Source of the DNA: Rosa chinensis
Lineage: Eukaryota > Streptophyta > Magnoliopsida > Rosales > Rosaceae
DNA length: 64,000 nt
Direction: 5' to 3'
NCBI RefSeq assembly: GCF_002994745.2
Contig: NC_037091.1
Location: 4,209,501-4,273,500 of the forward strand
In this document: one piece after another, positions 24,350-35,178 of the stretch
Numbering within the stretch: the stretch's first letter is position 1
How the letters are laid out: every line of letters begins with the position of its first letter
Notes under the pieces: generated by a model
What the model was told of the DNA's origin: nothing
The model's input: the letters and a program-made list of their open reading frames with translations, nothing else
The model's database searches: none
Position numbers and translations under genes: made by a program

Positions 24350-27300
24350 TGTGGTGACCCGAGAGGGGGGTCCCACAGCGCCGCGACTTCGAGCCAATGA
24401 GGAATCGACATGTCACGAATGGCATCTCGATAGCTCATCAACCCGAAACCGCAAGGCCGTTAGAGTTTAGGTTGTTGGTTTACAAAACACTTTCTTGAAC
24501 AAATGTCTCAAAACATTCTAGCAACCGAACAACAAGTTTTCAAAAGCGGAATTTGAAATGGGCTAAGAGTTTTGGGCTTGAAATCGGAGCCCAATTTGGA
24601 GAATAAAACAATTCACTAAATAACTACAAGCATGGGAGACGCGCCCCAGGGTTACGGGTCTCCCGGAATTTGTGTAAGCGAGTAGGAAATAAATAAATAA
24701 ATAAATTAGTAAGAAAGTAAATAAATAAGTTACTTCGAAATCCGATAATGGACCCAAAACCGTACTTTTGTAAAGACAAAGAGGAATACGCCAAGCCGGG
24801 CCATGTGCCTCTCCTATACGCTTCCCGACCACATGCTCAAAACCTGCACACTGTTGTAGGGGTGAGCTTTCGTCCTCGCATGCCCAATAGGGGCCGACCC
24901 AACCATGCTAGGTTTGAAAATAATAATATACTTGAAAATATTTACTACATAATATTGTGCACGTTTATCGAAAAATACTTTAAAAATAGGCAACCACAAA
25001 CATTTATTTCTTTTATAAAGCATATGCAGTATGCTTCACACAATTTGGAGCTCCGAGATACTTACCTGCCGGCTAATATAAAACAAATCAGTGACCGACC
25101 TGGTTCGTCCTGAATTCGAGAACCGGCCAACTACTCTGTAGTACTTCCGACTACAAGTAGCGAAAGTGTCCATTTCCTGGCCCTGAGTCTCCTATGACTG
25201 GTTCACTGTCTATACCATCTTTCCTCGACAAACATAGGAGCACGGCCCCCTCCGGAGGTTCACGGTTATCGACACCGTGGGATCCCTAGGAATCTAAGCG
25301 TCTAGGTCCCATTCACTTTCAGGTCACAAGTATAAACATACAAGGGTACAGTATCTCAACATGCAAGTCTAGCCTCGGTTTTCGCAATTAGCCATTATCA
25401 GTTCTGAAAACATATGTATCACGAGGCATCGACTAATGAACAACCAAAAACGTACTTGCAGGCAACATATTAATATACTAGAGCATTCCACATATAGAAA
25501 AGCCTCTAACAAGGAAGGGACAGCTCACCCTACCTGGATATGGAGTGCTCGCCCAATCTTAGCCTCGTTTCCGACTTTCGATACTTCTTCCAATTTCATG
25601 TGCACACGCTCGAGTCCTTTAACAAAAAGTATATCCGATAAGTAACTAATTCATAACTCACTTGCTTAATTTCTTTATGAGTTACCCATTTAACTTGAAT
25701 CGATATTTAATGGTAACCATTCCCGAACAATTCACTTAACGTAGTAAACTCATTCGGGAGATGGTGATCACACTTCTTTCCGTGTTAAAATTTTGGTCAA
25801 CCAGTTTGACCTCAATTTATTTAGCCTTTAAACCTTAAGCAATTAAATAGCAACCACCATTCCCGATTAATTTCATTACACGATAAATTCGGGATATGAT
25901 AGGTTTGGAATATTTCTATTCACGGACCTTAAATTGAACATCCCACATATTAATTCACTTATCCCAAAACCGGTCCATTCTTATTTACCACTTTTCTCAT
26001 GCATTTGACCAAACCAACGATTCCATTCTTATTTTACATTTCGACGTTGATAACAAATTCATCCTTTTAATTCTCAAGACAATTCTCCTCTATTCAATAA
26101 GCCGATTCATGCCAAGTTTCCAACATAACATTTAATACACAAGCAGCATAACCATATCTCGTTTTGTTTACTTAGTAATGCCATAACTTCTATCAATACA
26201 AACAGCACACAACCATTTAGATCCCAAAATGCACAGTCCCCTTACCATTCTTCTTTTCCAAAACAGAAACCAGTTTCGTCGCAGCTGCAATTCCACCAAC
26301 AGTCACTCGAATTCCTGGCAGCAGGACAAGTTTAATAATCCAATTCTTAACCAAATTCATATCCAACACAGAGTTCATGACCCTTACCTCAATCCATTTT
26401 CAATGGAAACTGACCCAACAGTTCTTCTTCTCCAAATCTTCAAACTCTCAGATTCCAAATCTCAGGATTTCCAAAATCTCTCAAAGCAGAACAACAACTT
26501 AATTAATTAATCCCAACGTCCAAACAACAATCAAACTCATAACTCAAAGACCTGCATTCCTTACCCATTTTCAGTTCTGCCGAGACCATAATCTCCATAA
26601 TGTGCTGCTTCTTGCAGTCTTTCTCGGTTCTTCATCCTCCCATCACGAACATAAATCAAAGCCAAGACCAGAATGCTTCACTCTCCGATCTGAATTCCAT
26701 TATTTCCTCAAGCCCAGAAAACCCAAGGTTAGAAAACCGACTTCTCTATGAATTTGAATTCAAATATCCAACGAACAGGGCTAGAGAACGTCTTACCAGG
26801 ACAAGGGATTAAATCGGCGGTATACACGGCGGAGCTATGGCGGTCTACGCGCCAGCGGCGGCGCGTGTAACGCGTGCGGTGGCCCTGGTCGGAATCGGAG
26901 GTCGGCGTCTCAGAAACAAGTGGGTAGTGAGGCGCTGATTACATCGAAGGAGGTAGTTTAGCTCGATTTGGACTGGAGGTTGGGGAACGAAGGCATGCAG
27001 AGCTAGCTACGAGTTTCGGCGAGCTCGTACGGCGTTTCCCGGCGTCGGAGATGAAGAGGGCTCCCTGGGTTTTACTCCCCTTTGCTTGCTGAGTAGAATG
27101 ACAGTGGCGGAGGGCGAGGAAATCGTCGGAAAATCGATGAGGGTCGAGGAACAGTGACTCGCAGTTTTGGGTTGTCGCGTGCGAAGGAGGACGGTGGTGC
27201 ATGGCCGGGATTTTGGTGAGGTTTGGGTCGGAATTGTGTTATGGTTCGAAGGGTGGAGGTGGTGACGAGAGGTGGTGGCCGGAGATGGGATTTTCTCGGC

Positions 27301-27835
27301 GGTGCAGAGAGTGAAGATGAGAAAGAGATGGGTCGAGAGAGAGAAAAGAGAGGTACGGTCGAGAGGGGAAGAGAGAGTTTGGAGACCTTGGGGTTTCTCT
27401 AACCCATTTATTCATAGCCCATGCGAAAAGTCCATTTTGCCCTTGCGACAAATTACGAAACTCTTCTAGCTAATTGCTTTCGGTTTTGGGTTCATAGCTT
27501 TTCTTTCACTCGTTTTTCGTCGGAAACTTCCTAAGTTAGTTCTCGACCTCGTCCTAAACCTAAAACTCGTTTTCGTTAGAACTAAAAATTAAAATCGTCA
27601 CTACAAGTCTACAACTCAATTCGCCTTCCTTTCAAATTTGCTTCAATGAACTTTAGTAACCTTCTAGGCCCATATGAAAGAAATCTCGGCCCAAACCTAA
27701 ATCATAAGGCCCAATAAGTGGTCTCGACACCAAAAACTATTTCCAAAGTCAATTCCTTAACTTGTATCACCTTGCGAAAATCTTATTGGCGAAAAATTAG
27801 CTTTTAAAATTAAACAAAATTTTCGGGGGCTCACA
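24350..27835 (-). repeat. LARD-like element 5' LTR (right copy on +)
   Basis: 3486 bp, collinear with 16773-20258 at a constant offset of 7577, so there are no indels between the LTRs. One substitution was seen (27334). This is close to the state expected straight after integration. Confidence 0.95.
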
Positions 27836-27840
27836 CAAAT

Positions 27841-30180
27841 GGTCTCGTGGAAACGGCTACGATGGTGGTCTGAACATTGGTAATGCGCACCAGTCTTCTT
27901 ACATCCGTTTGGAGTGATGCGATATCGCATGCAGCTATGCTAATTCTTCTACGACCTACCGCCACTCAATGTATATCTGCGTTACAGCTAGTGACTGGGT
28001 ACACGTCTTTTGTACTTACGCACATTTGAGTGAGCCATTTATGTGCCAATTGCGCCGCCACAGCGCTCTATGACGGGTCCTTCCAGACGAATGGGCAACT
28101 AGGTTGGATTTGAGACTCCAACAATCGTCCGCCACTTCATGCCCTTGCCAGGCGATCTCTTTACCGCTAGATTTGCGGGTTGTCAATTTGATGAGACAGT
28201 CTTCCCGTCGTTCTGGGGAGATAAGAACATAGATGTTCAACAGGAACGACAGGAATTGTCGTGGTCTGTCCCCACTATGTCTCATCTTGATCCCTATTAA
28301 AGTGACGAGATCACACAAATATGCTGCAAACATGCCTGCAAGGAAGTACATCCCTACGAGAGGACGTAGTGCCACCCTACACGGAGGTAGGCATAGCGCC
28401 AACGCCAAAGAGAGTGGCACTCTGGCGTTACAGGCCATGGTCACAGCCAGGATGTGTGGGAGGCCCGTGGGTTCGAAGGATACTTTGGCACATTCCAATC
28501 CTTTGATCATCAAGACTCAAAATCCGTCTCATGAGAATCTTCCGGGTTATGGTTATCGTTGGGGGACGTCTCAACGTCAAAACCTATTCCTGAGAATATA
28601 GAGCTCTATGAAAATTACACTAGTGTACATGAGACGTGGGATAGAAACTCCATCATAATTGATGATGTAGTTGCGCATGAGTTTGTTGAGTCTGACGATA
28701 TCGAACCACACTCCGTTGATGAATGAATACCAACGTAGAGAGATTTGGCCTAAATGGAAAGATGCGATCCAGGTTAAGAAGGATTCTCTAACGAAGAGGA
28801 AGGTTTTCGAGCTAGTGATGCCAACACCTCCTAACATAAATCGGTCTTCGTTAGAGAGCGTAGTGAGAAAAAGAGATGGTGGTCTCGCCTTATGGCGCAA
28901 GGTTTCTCACAAAACGCCCTGGAATCGACTACGATGAGACATATTCTCTCGTAATGGATGTGATTGCACTCCACTACCTTGTCAGTTTGGTAGTTTCCGA
29001 ATAATTGAACATGCAGCTTACAAATGTGGTCAGTACGTATCTCTATAGGGATCTAGATACGGAATATACATGAAGGTTCATGATGAACTTCATTTACCCA
29101 AGTCAAGTGGCTCTAGACCACGGAGCGCGTTTACAAAGAGGTTGAAACGCTCGCTAAAATGACTACTTGATTGGGAAGGGATATGCCCACGCGTTTCCAT
29201 AACAAGTTTCGGATTCTATCACGGTTCATGTTGGACATGATCTTTATTGGAAGCCCTTAAAGAGTTAAGGGAAACCGCTGAACACTAGAAATCCGAGTTT
29301 GAGATGAAGGATTTTGGGAGAACACGATTATGTCTCGGTTTGGAACTTGAGCATCGTGTTGATAGATGCTTAGGCATTTTGACAAGGTCAAACCTTCAAG
29401 CACCCCCATGATCGTCCTTAGTCTTGATCCTGAAAAGGATCCTCTTCTTCTGAAGGATGATGATGAAGATGTGTTAGAGGCAGAAGTGCCTTACATAAGT
29501 GCAATAGGCGCATTATTGTATTTAGCTCAATGCACAAGACCAGACATCTCATTTGCCATGAACTTGTTAGCTAAGGTATAACTCTGCGCCAACACGATGC
29601 CATTGGATTGGTGTAAAAGATATCTTTCGATACTAGATGTACGACTGATATGGGCATGTTTTATCCCTACAGAGAGATGATGGATTCAGACCCATCACAC
29701 ACCAAGAACGCCGCCAACACTGGCCTGCGTCCACTGTCCCCATCCCAAAAGGACATGTGTTTTGGAAGGTTTTGCTGATATTGGGTATCTCTCTGACCCA
29801 CACAAAGGTCGTTCCCAAACTGGTTAAGTGTTCACCATGGGAAAAGACCGTGATATCTTGGAGGTCTACAGAGCAGACCATAGTCGCTATATCTTCGAAC
29901 CATGTAGAGATTATTGCTCTTCACGAAGTGGTTCATGAATACTTATGGATTGGACCCATAATCATGCATGTTCGAATAATTGTGGTTTGAAGTCTACCAC
30001 AAGATGAGCCTACGAGCATTTAGGATAATGTTGTTCGTTTTGAACAAATGAAGCAAGCCTACATCAAAAGTGACAACACCAAGATAATCAGCAACAACAG
30101 AATCTCCTCAAGATCAATTTGAACTAGAGGACAGTATGGCAGACTTGCTCACTAAGTCATTGCCTAGATTCCACTTTCGA
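27841..30180 (+). pseudogene. Copia integrase C-terminus, reverse transcriptase and RNase H, broken
   Basis: Continues the copia polyprotein interrupted at 16767. About 27841-28000 resumes the integrase. RT pieces appear from about 28600 (NYTSVHETWDRNSIIIDDV, then WPKWKDAIQVKKDSLTKRKVF, then the MAQGF region near 28890); the catalytic YVDD area near 29230 is deleted or altered. RNase H-side sequence is clear at 29366-29581 (VKPSSTPMIV, YISAIGALLYLAQCTRPDI) and 29840-29945 (ISWRSTEQTIVAISSNH), ending in a DLLTKSLPRF-like tail near 30160. Many stops, shifts and internal deletions make it non-functional. Confidence 0.88.
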
Positions 30181-30412
30181 GAAACGTGTTGGTAGCATCG
30201 TTTACGGAAGTTATCCGATCTCCCATGATCGTTGTCATCAGGGGGAGATGCAGACATCAGGGGGAGATATCTACACGTATGGTCTCGAAACGTGAAGGGT
30301 GTGTTGTGCTCTTTTTCCCCTTCGACCGAGGTTATTTTTGTCCCACTGGGTTTTTGTTACTTGGCAAGGTTTTTAATGAGGCAACGAGAGAAGCACCGCG
30401 TTTGGGCAACAC

Positions 30413-30421
30413 AAGGGGGAG
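30413..30421 (+). other. Polypurine tract of the copia element
   Basis: aagggggag directly before the 3' LTR; the normal primer for plus-strand synthesis. Confidence 0.8.
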
Positions 30422-30639
30422 TGTTCAAGTAAACCCTAATTTGTGTTTGGCCCAAACTCTAGGTTACTTGACCTAGTGGTAATAGGATTTAATTAGAAGG
30501 ATCTAGAATCCTAATCAATGTAGAATTACTTTCCTTGTATGATTGAGATTCTATGCATTGTAATCCTCTATATAAAGAGGCCCCTATTATCAATGAGAAT
30601 ACACAGCGAATTTCTCTCAATTTCAGTTTCTCTAAAACA
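30422..30639 (+). repeat. Copia 3' LTR
   Basis: 218 bp, equal in length to the 5' LTR, with three transitions between them. It is followed by the target duplication gtaat (30640-30644). Confidence 0.95.
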
Positions 30640-30644
30640 GTAAT

Positions 30645-30918
30645 ACAATTCATTTTATTAGATTAGATTTAATATTTGATCTGATCTATTTTTTCAATAG
30701 AATTTGATACTGGGGCTGTTAATGGATTGTGTCGGGTTAAGGTATTTGACGTGACAAACTCAAACTCAACCCATTTAATAATTGTGTCAAAAATTTATAC
30801 TCAAATCCAACCTATTTCTTAAACAGGTTACCGGTTTCTAAACTGCTTAACTTATTTAATAAGAGTGGTACTGTTTTCTACATCTAGACTCAAGGATTAT
30901 ACTTTTCATAACACAAAG
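30645..30918. other. AT-rich intergenic sequence
   Basis: No gene seen. The stretch around 30727-30840 (gtgtcgggttaaggta, later caaactcaaactcaaccc) resembles sequence common in plant dispersed repeats, but I find no termini. Confidence 0.35.
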
Positions 30919-31443
30919 GGGCAGCTAGACTCTAGGCACAATGGTAGAGCTATAAAGTGGAGATGTCCCCCATCAGGTTGTGTTAAAACAAACGTGGATG
31001 GTGCCCTTGATTTGCAGTCTAAGACAGGAGGCATTGGTTTGGTTATGAGACATGATTCAGGGCAGTTTTTAGATGCTTTGGGAAGGCCAATGTCGAGTTG
31101 TTGTCTGCAGAACATGCTGAACTCCTAGCTTGCAAGTGTGCTATTGATTTTATACTGGAACAGGTTGTGCAACCCGTAGTTTTGAAAACTGACTCTTTGA
31201 TTGTTCAAAGGCAGCTTAGTGGTACTGATTGAACTAATGCTTCTCTGCTAGGCCGAGTTTATGATGATTTGAAGATACTGATAGCCAATATGCCTAATGT
31301 CCACATAGTCCATGTGTGTAGGGATGCCAATACTGCTGCACATATGTTGGCAGCGCACTCTAGTAGTGTTGGCCATTGTTTTAATTTTTCTTCAGTTCCT
31401 CCTTTCCTTACATCTGTAATAGCTGCTGAACTTTGTAATCTTT
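30919..31443 (+). pseudogene. RNase H-like (RVT_3) fragment
   Basis: An RNase H domain of the type found at the end of plant LINE ORF2 or in derived single-domain genes. The first part (to about 31090) reads RCPPSGCVKTNVDGALD...GGIGLVMRHDSGQF, with the first catalytic Asp. The second, after a one-base frame change, holds SAEHAELLACKCA (Glu), LKTDSLIVQRQLSG (second Asp) and VCRDANTAAHMLA, ending at TAA after ELCNL. A TGA interrupts it at about 31228. No A tail or target duplication is seen, so its origin is open. It is on the strand opposite the LINE at 7616-11885 and not closely similar to that copy. Confidence 0.8.
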
Positions 31444-31705
31444 AACTTGGTTTACTCCTATTATTTCTTTGGAGATTTAAGCTCTAAGCATAATTGTGTT
31501 TATGAGAGTTTATGCTCTATGTCCTCCTCTAATACTTCTAATTCACAGGCAATATTGCAATAATAGACTTAAGAGTTGTGACTTGTGGGAGCTGAGTCAC
31601 CAAGCAACTGGTTCGAGCCATTGTTTTGAAAAATTTAACAAAAGGAAAAAGGAATCATATGACATCAAATTTGAACCAAACACTTCTTTCCATTTTGCTG
31701 CTTTT
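31444..31705. other. Intergenic sequence left of the gypsy element
   Basis: No gene recognised; ordinary AT-rich DNA up to the target duplication at 31706. Confidence 0.4.
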
Positions 31706-31710
31706 GAATC
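31706..31710. repeat. Gypsy target-site duplication, left (gaatc)
   Basis: gaatc here and at 44980-44984, directly outside the two LTRs. Confidence 0.9.
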
Positions 31711-32993
31711 TATTTGGCTCCAGAATTTGTTGCAGCTGGTCAACAGTCTCTTTTCTGCGCGGGCGTGCCAGCACCGTTCGGGTGCGGTCGTCGGGGGTGT
31801 CCCTTGACCTGACTTCTTTTCAGCGATTGAGGACGAGGAGAGCACCAACCTCGTCACAGGATTCTTTGTGCCTCGTTGTGAGGACTTTGCTGTAGTTTCT
31901 TCTTGTTCACACAATTGATACTCAATATTGTAGATTGAGCAGAGCGAAATCACCGGGAAGTGTTGAGATCTTGCTAAAGCGTGACTTTAGCTTGGCTGGG
32001 TTGCTAGGGCGTTACCCTTGCTTGGCTGGTTCTGTAACCGTTGTGGTCGCGGCACTACCGTCGGCTCCCGAGGAGACTAGGATCGAAGTACGTTGACAGA
32101 GGGTTTGGTGGCACTGATAGTCGGCTCCTGAGGAGACTAGGACTTAGAATGTGATCACCGGTAAGAGAAAGAGAAGGAGATGAGCTGCTCTTAGAGAGGT
32201 TGCTCTAGAGAGAACTTAGATCATCTTAGAGATGTTTGTTGTGAATGTGTTGGTTTCTTTCTTTGTTCTCTTAGCCTCTATATATAGGCTAACAAGCCAT
32301 AGTGGTTGGCCTTAAATAAATCATGATGGGTTAGGTTTGAGCACTTAAAACACTAATGGAATGTTAGGTTTAAGCACTTAAACACTAATGGAATGTTAGG
32401 TTTAAGCACTTAAACACTAATGGATTTGTTAGGTGAGAGCACTTTCTGCTCCTTTTTTGCTGTAGATATATCTCCACCAAGAACTCAAAATGGGCCTTCG
32501 ACTTCTTCAGATCAAATGATTCAAAATGAGTGTAGATCATTGTGACAAATTTTCAGAGCTTTATTCCTTGTGGTTGGGCCGGAAATGCTGCTAGACCTCT
32601 TACAGATCCAGTTTTCCAGTTTTGCTTCTGTAGAAAATAGGACTGATTGTTTGAAGGTCTTCCACTAAAAACTAGCTCTGGCACTCTTCATAAGAAATGA
32701 TCCTTGGGCTTTCTAGATTTAATCTGGAAAGTTTTAACTCATTTCGATTTCATTTGGTTAGTCTGCCGCCCCTCCTTCCATGTTTAGCTCGGTTTCTCCT
32801 AGCCGAAGTCGGAAAATGTGTTAAAGTTGACTTTTCATGCTTCCAAGCTTCCATGCTTCCATAGTAGGCTTTATTTAGCCTCTAAATATATATTTCGAGC
32901 TTGTCGAAAATATATAGCTTGAGCCACTGATATTGGCTCAATTTCTCCATGACGTGCCTTGTCAGGCCAAAATGTTCATTTTGGGTCCAAACA
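31711..32993 (-). repeat. Gypsy 3' LTR (left copy)
   Basis: 1283 bp. On + it begins tatttgg where the partner LTR begins tgtttgg, so the element's final CA has become TA. The first 270 bases are far more diverged from the partner than the rest. TATA motif tatatata at 32279-32286 on the minus strand. Confidence 0.92.
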
Positions 32994-33007
32994 TTGCCCC
33001 CCAGACC
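32994..33007 (-). other. Gypsy polypurine tract
   Basis: The minus strand reads aggtctggggggcaa just before the LTR start tgtttgg. It marks the 3' internal end and confirms the leftward orientation. Confidence 0.75.
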
Positions 33008-33444
33008 TCGAAGTCAAAGGTCTTCGTCTTGACTGAAGAGGTCTTGAATCAGCACCACTCTTATAATGTTGTTGCTTCAAAGTCGTTGTTCCAAAGCCAC
33101 TTTTATTGGCTTGAAATTGCTTGCCTGATTCCATATAGGCCTCTAAAGAGGCCATAAAGCTTGAATGCCACTACTCAATTGCCTTTGTCATGAACTGACG
33201 CTTCCTTTGCCAACTTTATTGCCCCTATGTATCTGATGTCTGGTATGTAGTGAATTGGCGAAACTTGGGCAGGTTGTAGGAGATCAGAACTTTAGCGTGC
33301 CCCCTATACGAAGGAGACTGCTCTTGATCACGAATGAGGATCATTCTTTTCCTTGGTGGTAGCTTCGCCATGTGTATAGCAGCAAGTATCTACCTTGATA
33401 GGGTTATGATGGACATCTCCATCCAGGTCTTTGAGATGAAAAGC
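33008..33444 (-). other. Residual gypsy sequence after the deleted polymerase region
   Basis: About 440 bases between the last coding sequence and the purine tract. No RT, RNase H or integrase motif. A block (gagatgaaaagctc) occurs at 33432-33445 and 33484-33497, an approximate 52-base tandem duplication next to the point where the pol sequence ends. Confidence 0.6.
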
Positions 33445-33846
33445 TCATTTCTCTAAGATTTTATAAATGTTATCCAGGGCCTTGAGATGAAAAGCTCCTT
33501 CATATTTCTCCGCAAAACAGTCTTTATACTCCTTCAGTAAGTCGATGAGCCCCTGTTTTTCTTCCGGCTCTAAGTTTGCACTGATTGCCACTTCCATTGG
33601 CTCTGTTTTAGTCCCCAAGTTCAACTTCTCTGTAGGATCCCTGAACTTTGGAGGGGTATCGTCTAACGATGCTGGTGCCAGTCGAATGGGCTCTTCTTCC
33701 TCCTCATGATCGGGGAGATCCTCATCAATATATTCCAATGTTGCCACTTGTGCGTAGGCCTCTTTTTCGATTAAATATGAAGATAATCTATCATATAAAG
33801 AATGAAAGGCCTGTACCTCTTCCTTTGAGAGGTCTTGATCCATCAA
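33445..33846 (-). pseudogene. Gypsy protease-RT linker, truncated before the RT
   Basis: An open stretch starting with MMDQDLSKEEVQAFHSLYDRL, an acidic run (DLPDHEEEEEP) and the block LEPEEKQGLIDLLKEYKDCFA, which in plant gypsy elements stands directly before the RT (normally followed by a W.Y.EMPGLD-like stretch). Here the sequence changes at once to EKYEGAFHLKALD and ends, so the RT was removed by a deletion whose edge is about 33500. Its start overlaps the end of the protease frame by four bases (33843-33846). Confidence 0.82.
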
Positions 33847-34650
33847 TTAGGACCTGGAGTTGGCACCTCGTGTCCGGGCCTTTCGAGGTCTCCCTTCGCG
33901 ACCGAGAGCACCCATTGTGCCAGTTCGGAGGCCGTCACCCCTGTAGGGCGGCCCTTGTTGTCAATTCCACGAACCTGTAGTGGAGAGATAGGTTCTAAAT
34001 AGTACCTCGCGTCCACGTAGACTGCGGAGACTGAGAAAGGTCGCAGATCTGCTTTGACTATTACTGCCTTATCCGCGACTCTGTCCCATATGATCAGCTC
34101 CTGATGAAGGCTGGATGGGACACAATAACTCCGGTGGATCCAGTCACGGCCCAAAATTGCGCTATATGCCGCATGACAGTCTGTGACGAAGAAGGCGTAA
34201 ACCCCTTCTGCTGGACCCACCTTGACTTGTAGGAAGATCAAACCCAATGTTTTGGTCACAGTCCCTGTGAAGTTCTTTACTGTCAGGGACGGGGATTGGA
34301 TCTTCTCTTTCTTGATTCCTAGCAGCTGCATGGTTCTGGTGGTCAAGACGTTGACTGCGGCGCCCGTGTCTACCTTGATTTTTCCAACCTTGGTGCCGTT
34401 CATATGGGCGGTGATATATAATGGCCTCATGTGTTGCGACATTGCTGGTGTCGGCTTGCTGAAACCCAAGTCCTGATCTCTCGCATCGGTGTCTGCAGCC
34501 TCTGCTGCTTCGGCCTCTTTCAGCGTAGGTTTCTTCGTGAGAAATGATGCCGCTGAGGTGATCTCGAGCAACGGTTTGTCAAATGATTCGCCTTCCCCCG
34601 CTTGACATTCCTGAGCTGCCACCGGCAAGGCATATCTTGATGACAGGACA
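33843..34650 (-). pseudogene. Gypsy aspartic protease domain
   Basis: Pepsin-like retroelement protease that would cut the Gag-Pol polyprotein. Key residues: DTGAAVNVLTTRTMQLLGI with the catalytic DTG, and ILGRDWIH near the end of the fold. The frame is open from the nested-insertion boundary at 34650 to the stop at 33843, so the domain itself is intact but is cut off from its Gag by the 5.6-kb insertion. Upstream residues (FLTKKPTLKEAEAAEAADT) are linker-like. Confidence 0.87.
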
Positions 34651-34655
34651 TATAC
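34651..34655. repeat. Target-site duplication of the inner element, left (tatac)
   Basis: tatac before the left LTR and again at 40218-40222 after the right LTR. Confidence 0.9.
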
Positions 34656-34697
34656 TATTAACGTTAGAATCCGAGGGGACTCTAGTTAGCTATAAAT

Positions 34698-34739
<42 letters not shown>

Positions 34740-35178
34740 ACACAAGATGTATAGTGGTTCGCCTCCGCATGAGCGGGAGACTACGTCCACTTGAAAGCTA
34801 TACTAGTGTGTCGAGCCTTGCGGCCTAACAAGATTACAAGAGATGTAATGAATGTGTTGAGTTGTGGGAGGAGGCATTCCTTTTATAGATGAAGGAATGC
34901 CTCTCATTTACTTGTTCTTCAATGTGGGACAAGCAAAGCTACTATTCTAGTCTATTTAACATGTAGAAAGCTATGTTATGGGGGCATCTTGGCAAGGGCG
35001 GAAAGGTGGCTTCCCGGTGGCGGATTTGTGACTTCCGGATACCGCCGCGTAGCCTGAACATAGGGCTACACGATGCATGTCTCGGTTGGGCCTTGCCATG
35101 TCTTGTGGATGTCCCAAAGTAGGTGTTACTTATGCTTGGTGATGTAGTAAATACTCCATATTGTTGGAGGTATGTACA
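34656..35178 (-). repeat. Inner element 3' LTR (left copy)
   Basis: 523 bp. On + it begins tattaacg where the partner has tgttaacg, so the terminal CA is again TA. It contains a (GA)n run at 34701-34735 and, on the minus strand, a TATA box (tctataaaagg, 34879-34889). Confidence 0.92.
34701..34735. repeat. (GA)n microsatellite in the LTR
   Basis: About 35 bases of GA here against about 23 in the partner LTR (39752-39774); this explains the whole 12-base length difference between the two LTRs. Confidence 0.92.

Larger units (their letters stand above)
16773..27835 (-). mobile_element. Non-autonomous LARD-like LTR retrotransposon, nearly identical long LTRs
   Basis: An 11,063-bp element on the minus strand with two 3486-bp LTRs (16773-20258 and 24350-27835), TG...CA ends, 5-bp duplications caaat, an initiator tRNA-Met primer-binding site, a purine tract and a 4091-bp internal region without recognisable retroviral-type proteins. 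Long LTRs plus a non-coding interior match the architecture called LARD (large retrotransposon derivative). The cgaggacgaaattt-like sequence near the purine tract resembles the 3' ends of plant Ty3/gypsy elements, so a gypsy parent is likely (inference). Movement would need proteins from another element. Confidence 0.93.
13002..30639 (+). mobile_element. Ty1/copia LTR retrotransposon, interrupted and degenerate
   Basis: The element has 218-bp LTRs at both ends, TG...CA termini, 5-bp duplications gtaat, a leader of about 1 kb, gag, protease, integrase, reverse transcriptase and RNase H remnants in the copia order (integrase before RT), and a purine tract before the 3' LTR. Another retrotransposon (16773-27835) sits inside the integrase. 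Without it the element is about 6.6 kb. The coding region is full of stops and shifts, yet the LTRs differ at only three of 218 positions. Confidence 0.95.

Noticed and set aside
30645..31705. A complete second LINE on the + strand
   Set aside because: Only the RNase H domain is readable; no RT, A tail or target duplication was found, so only a fragment is called.
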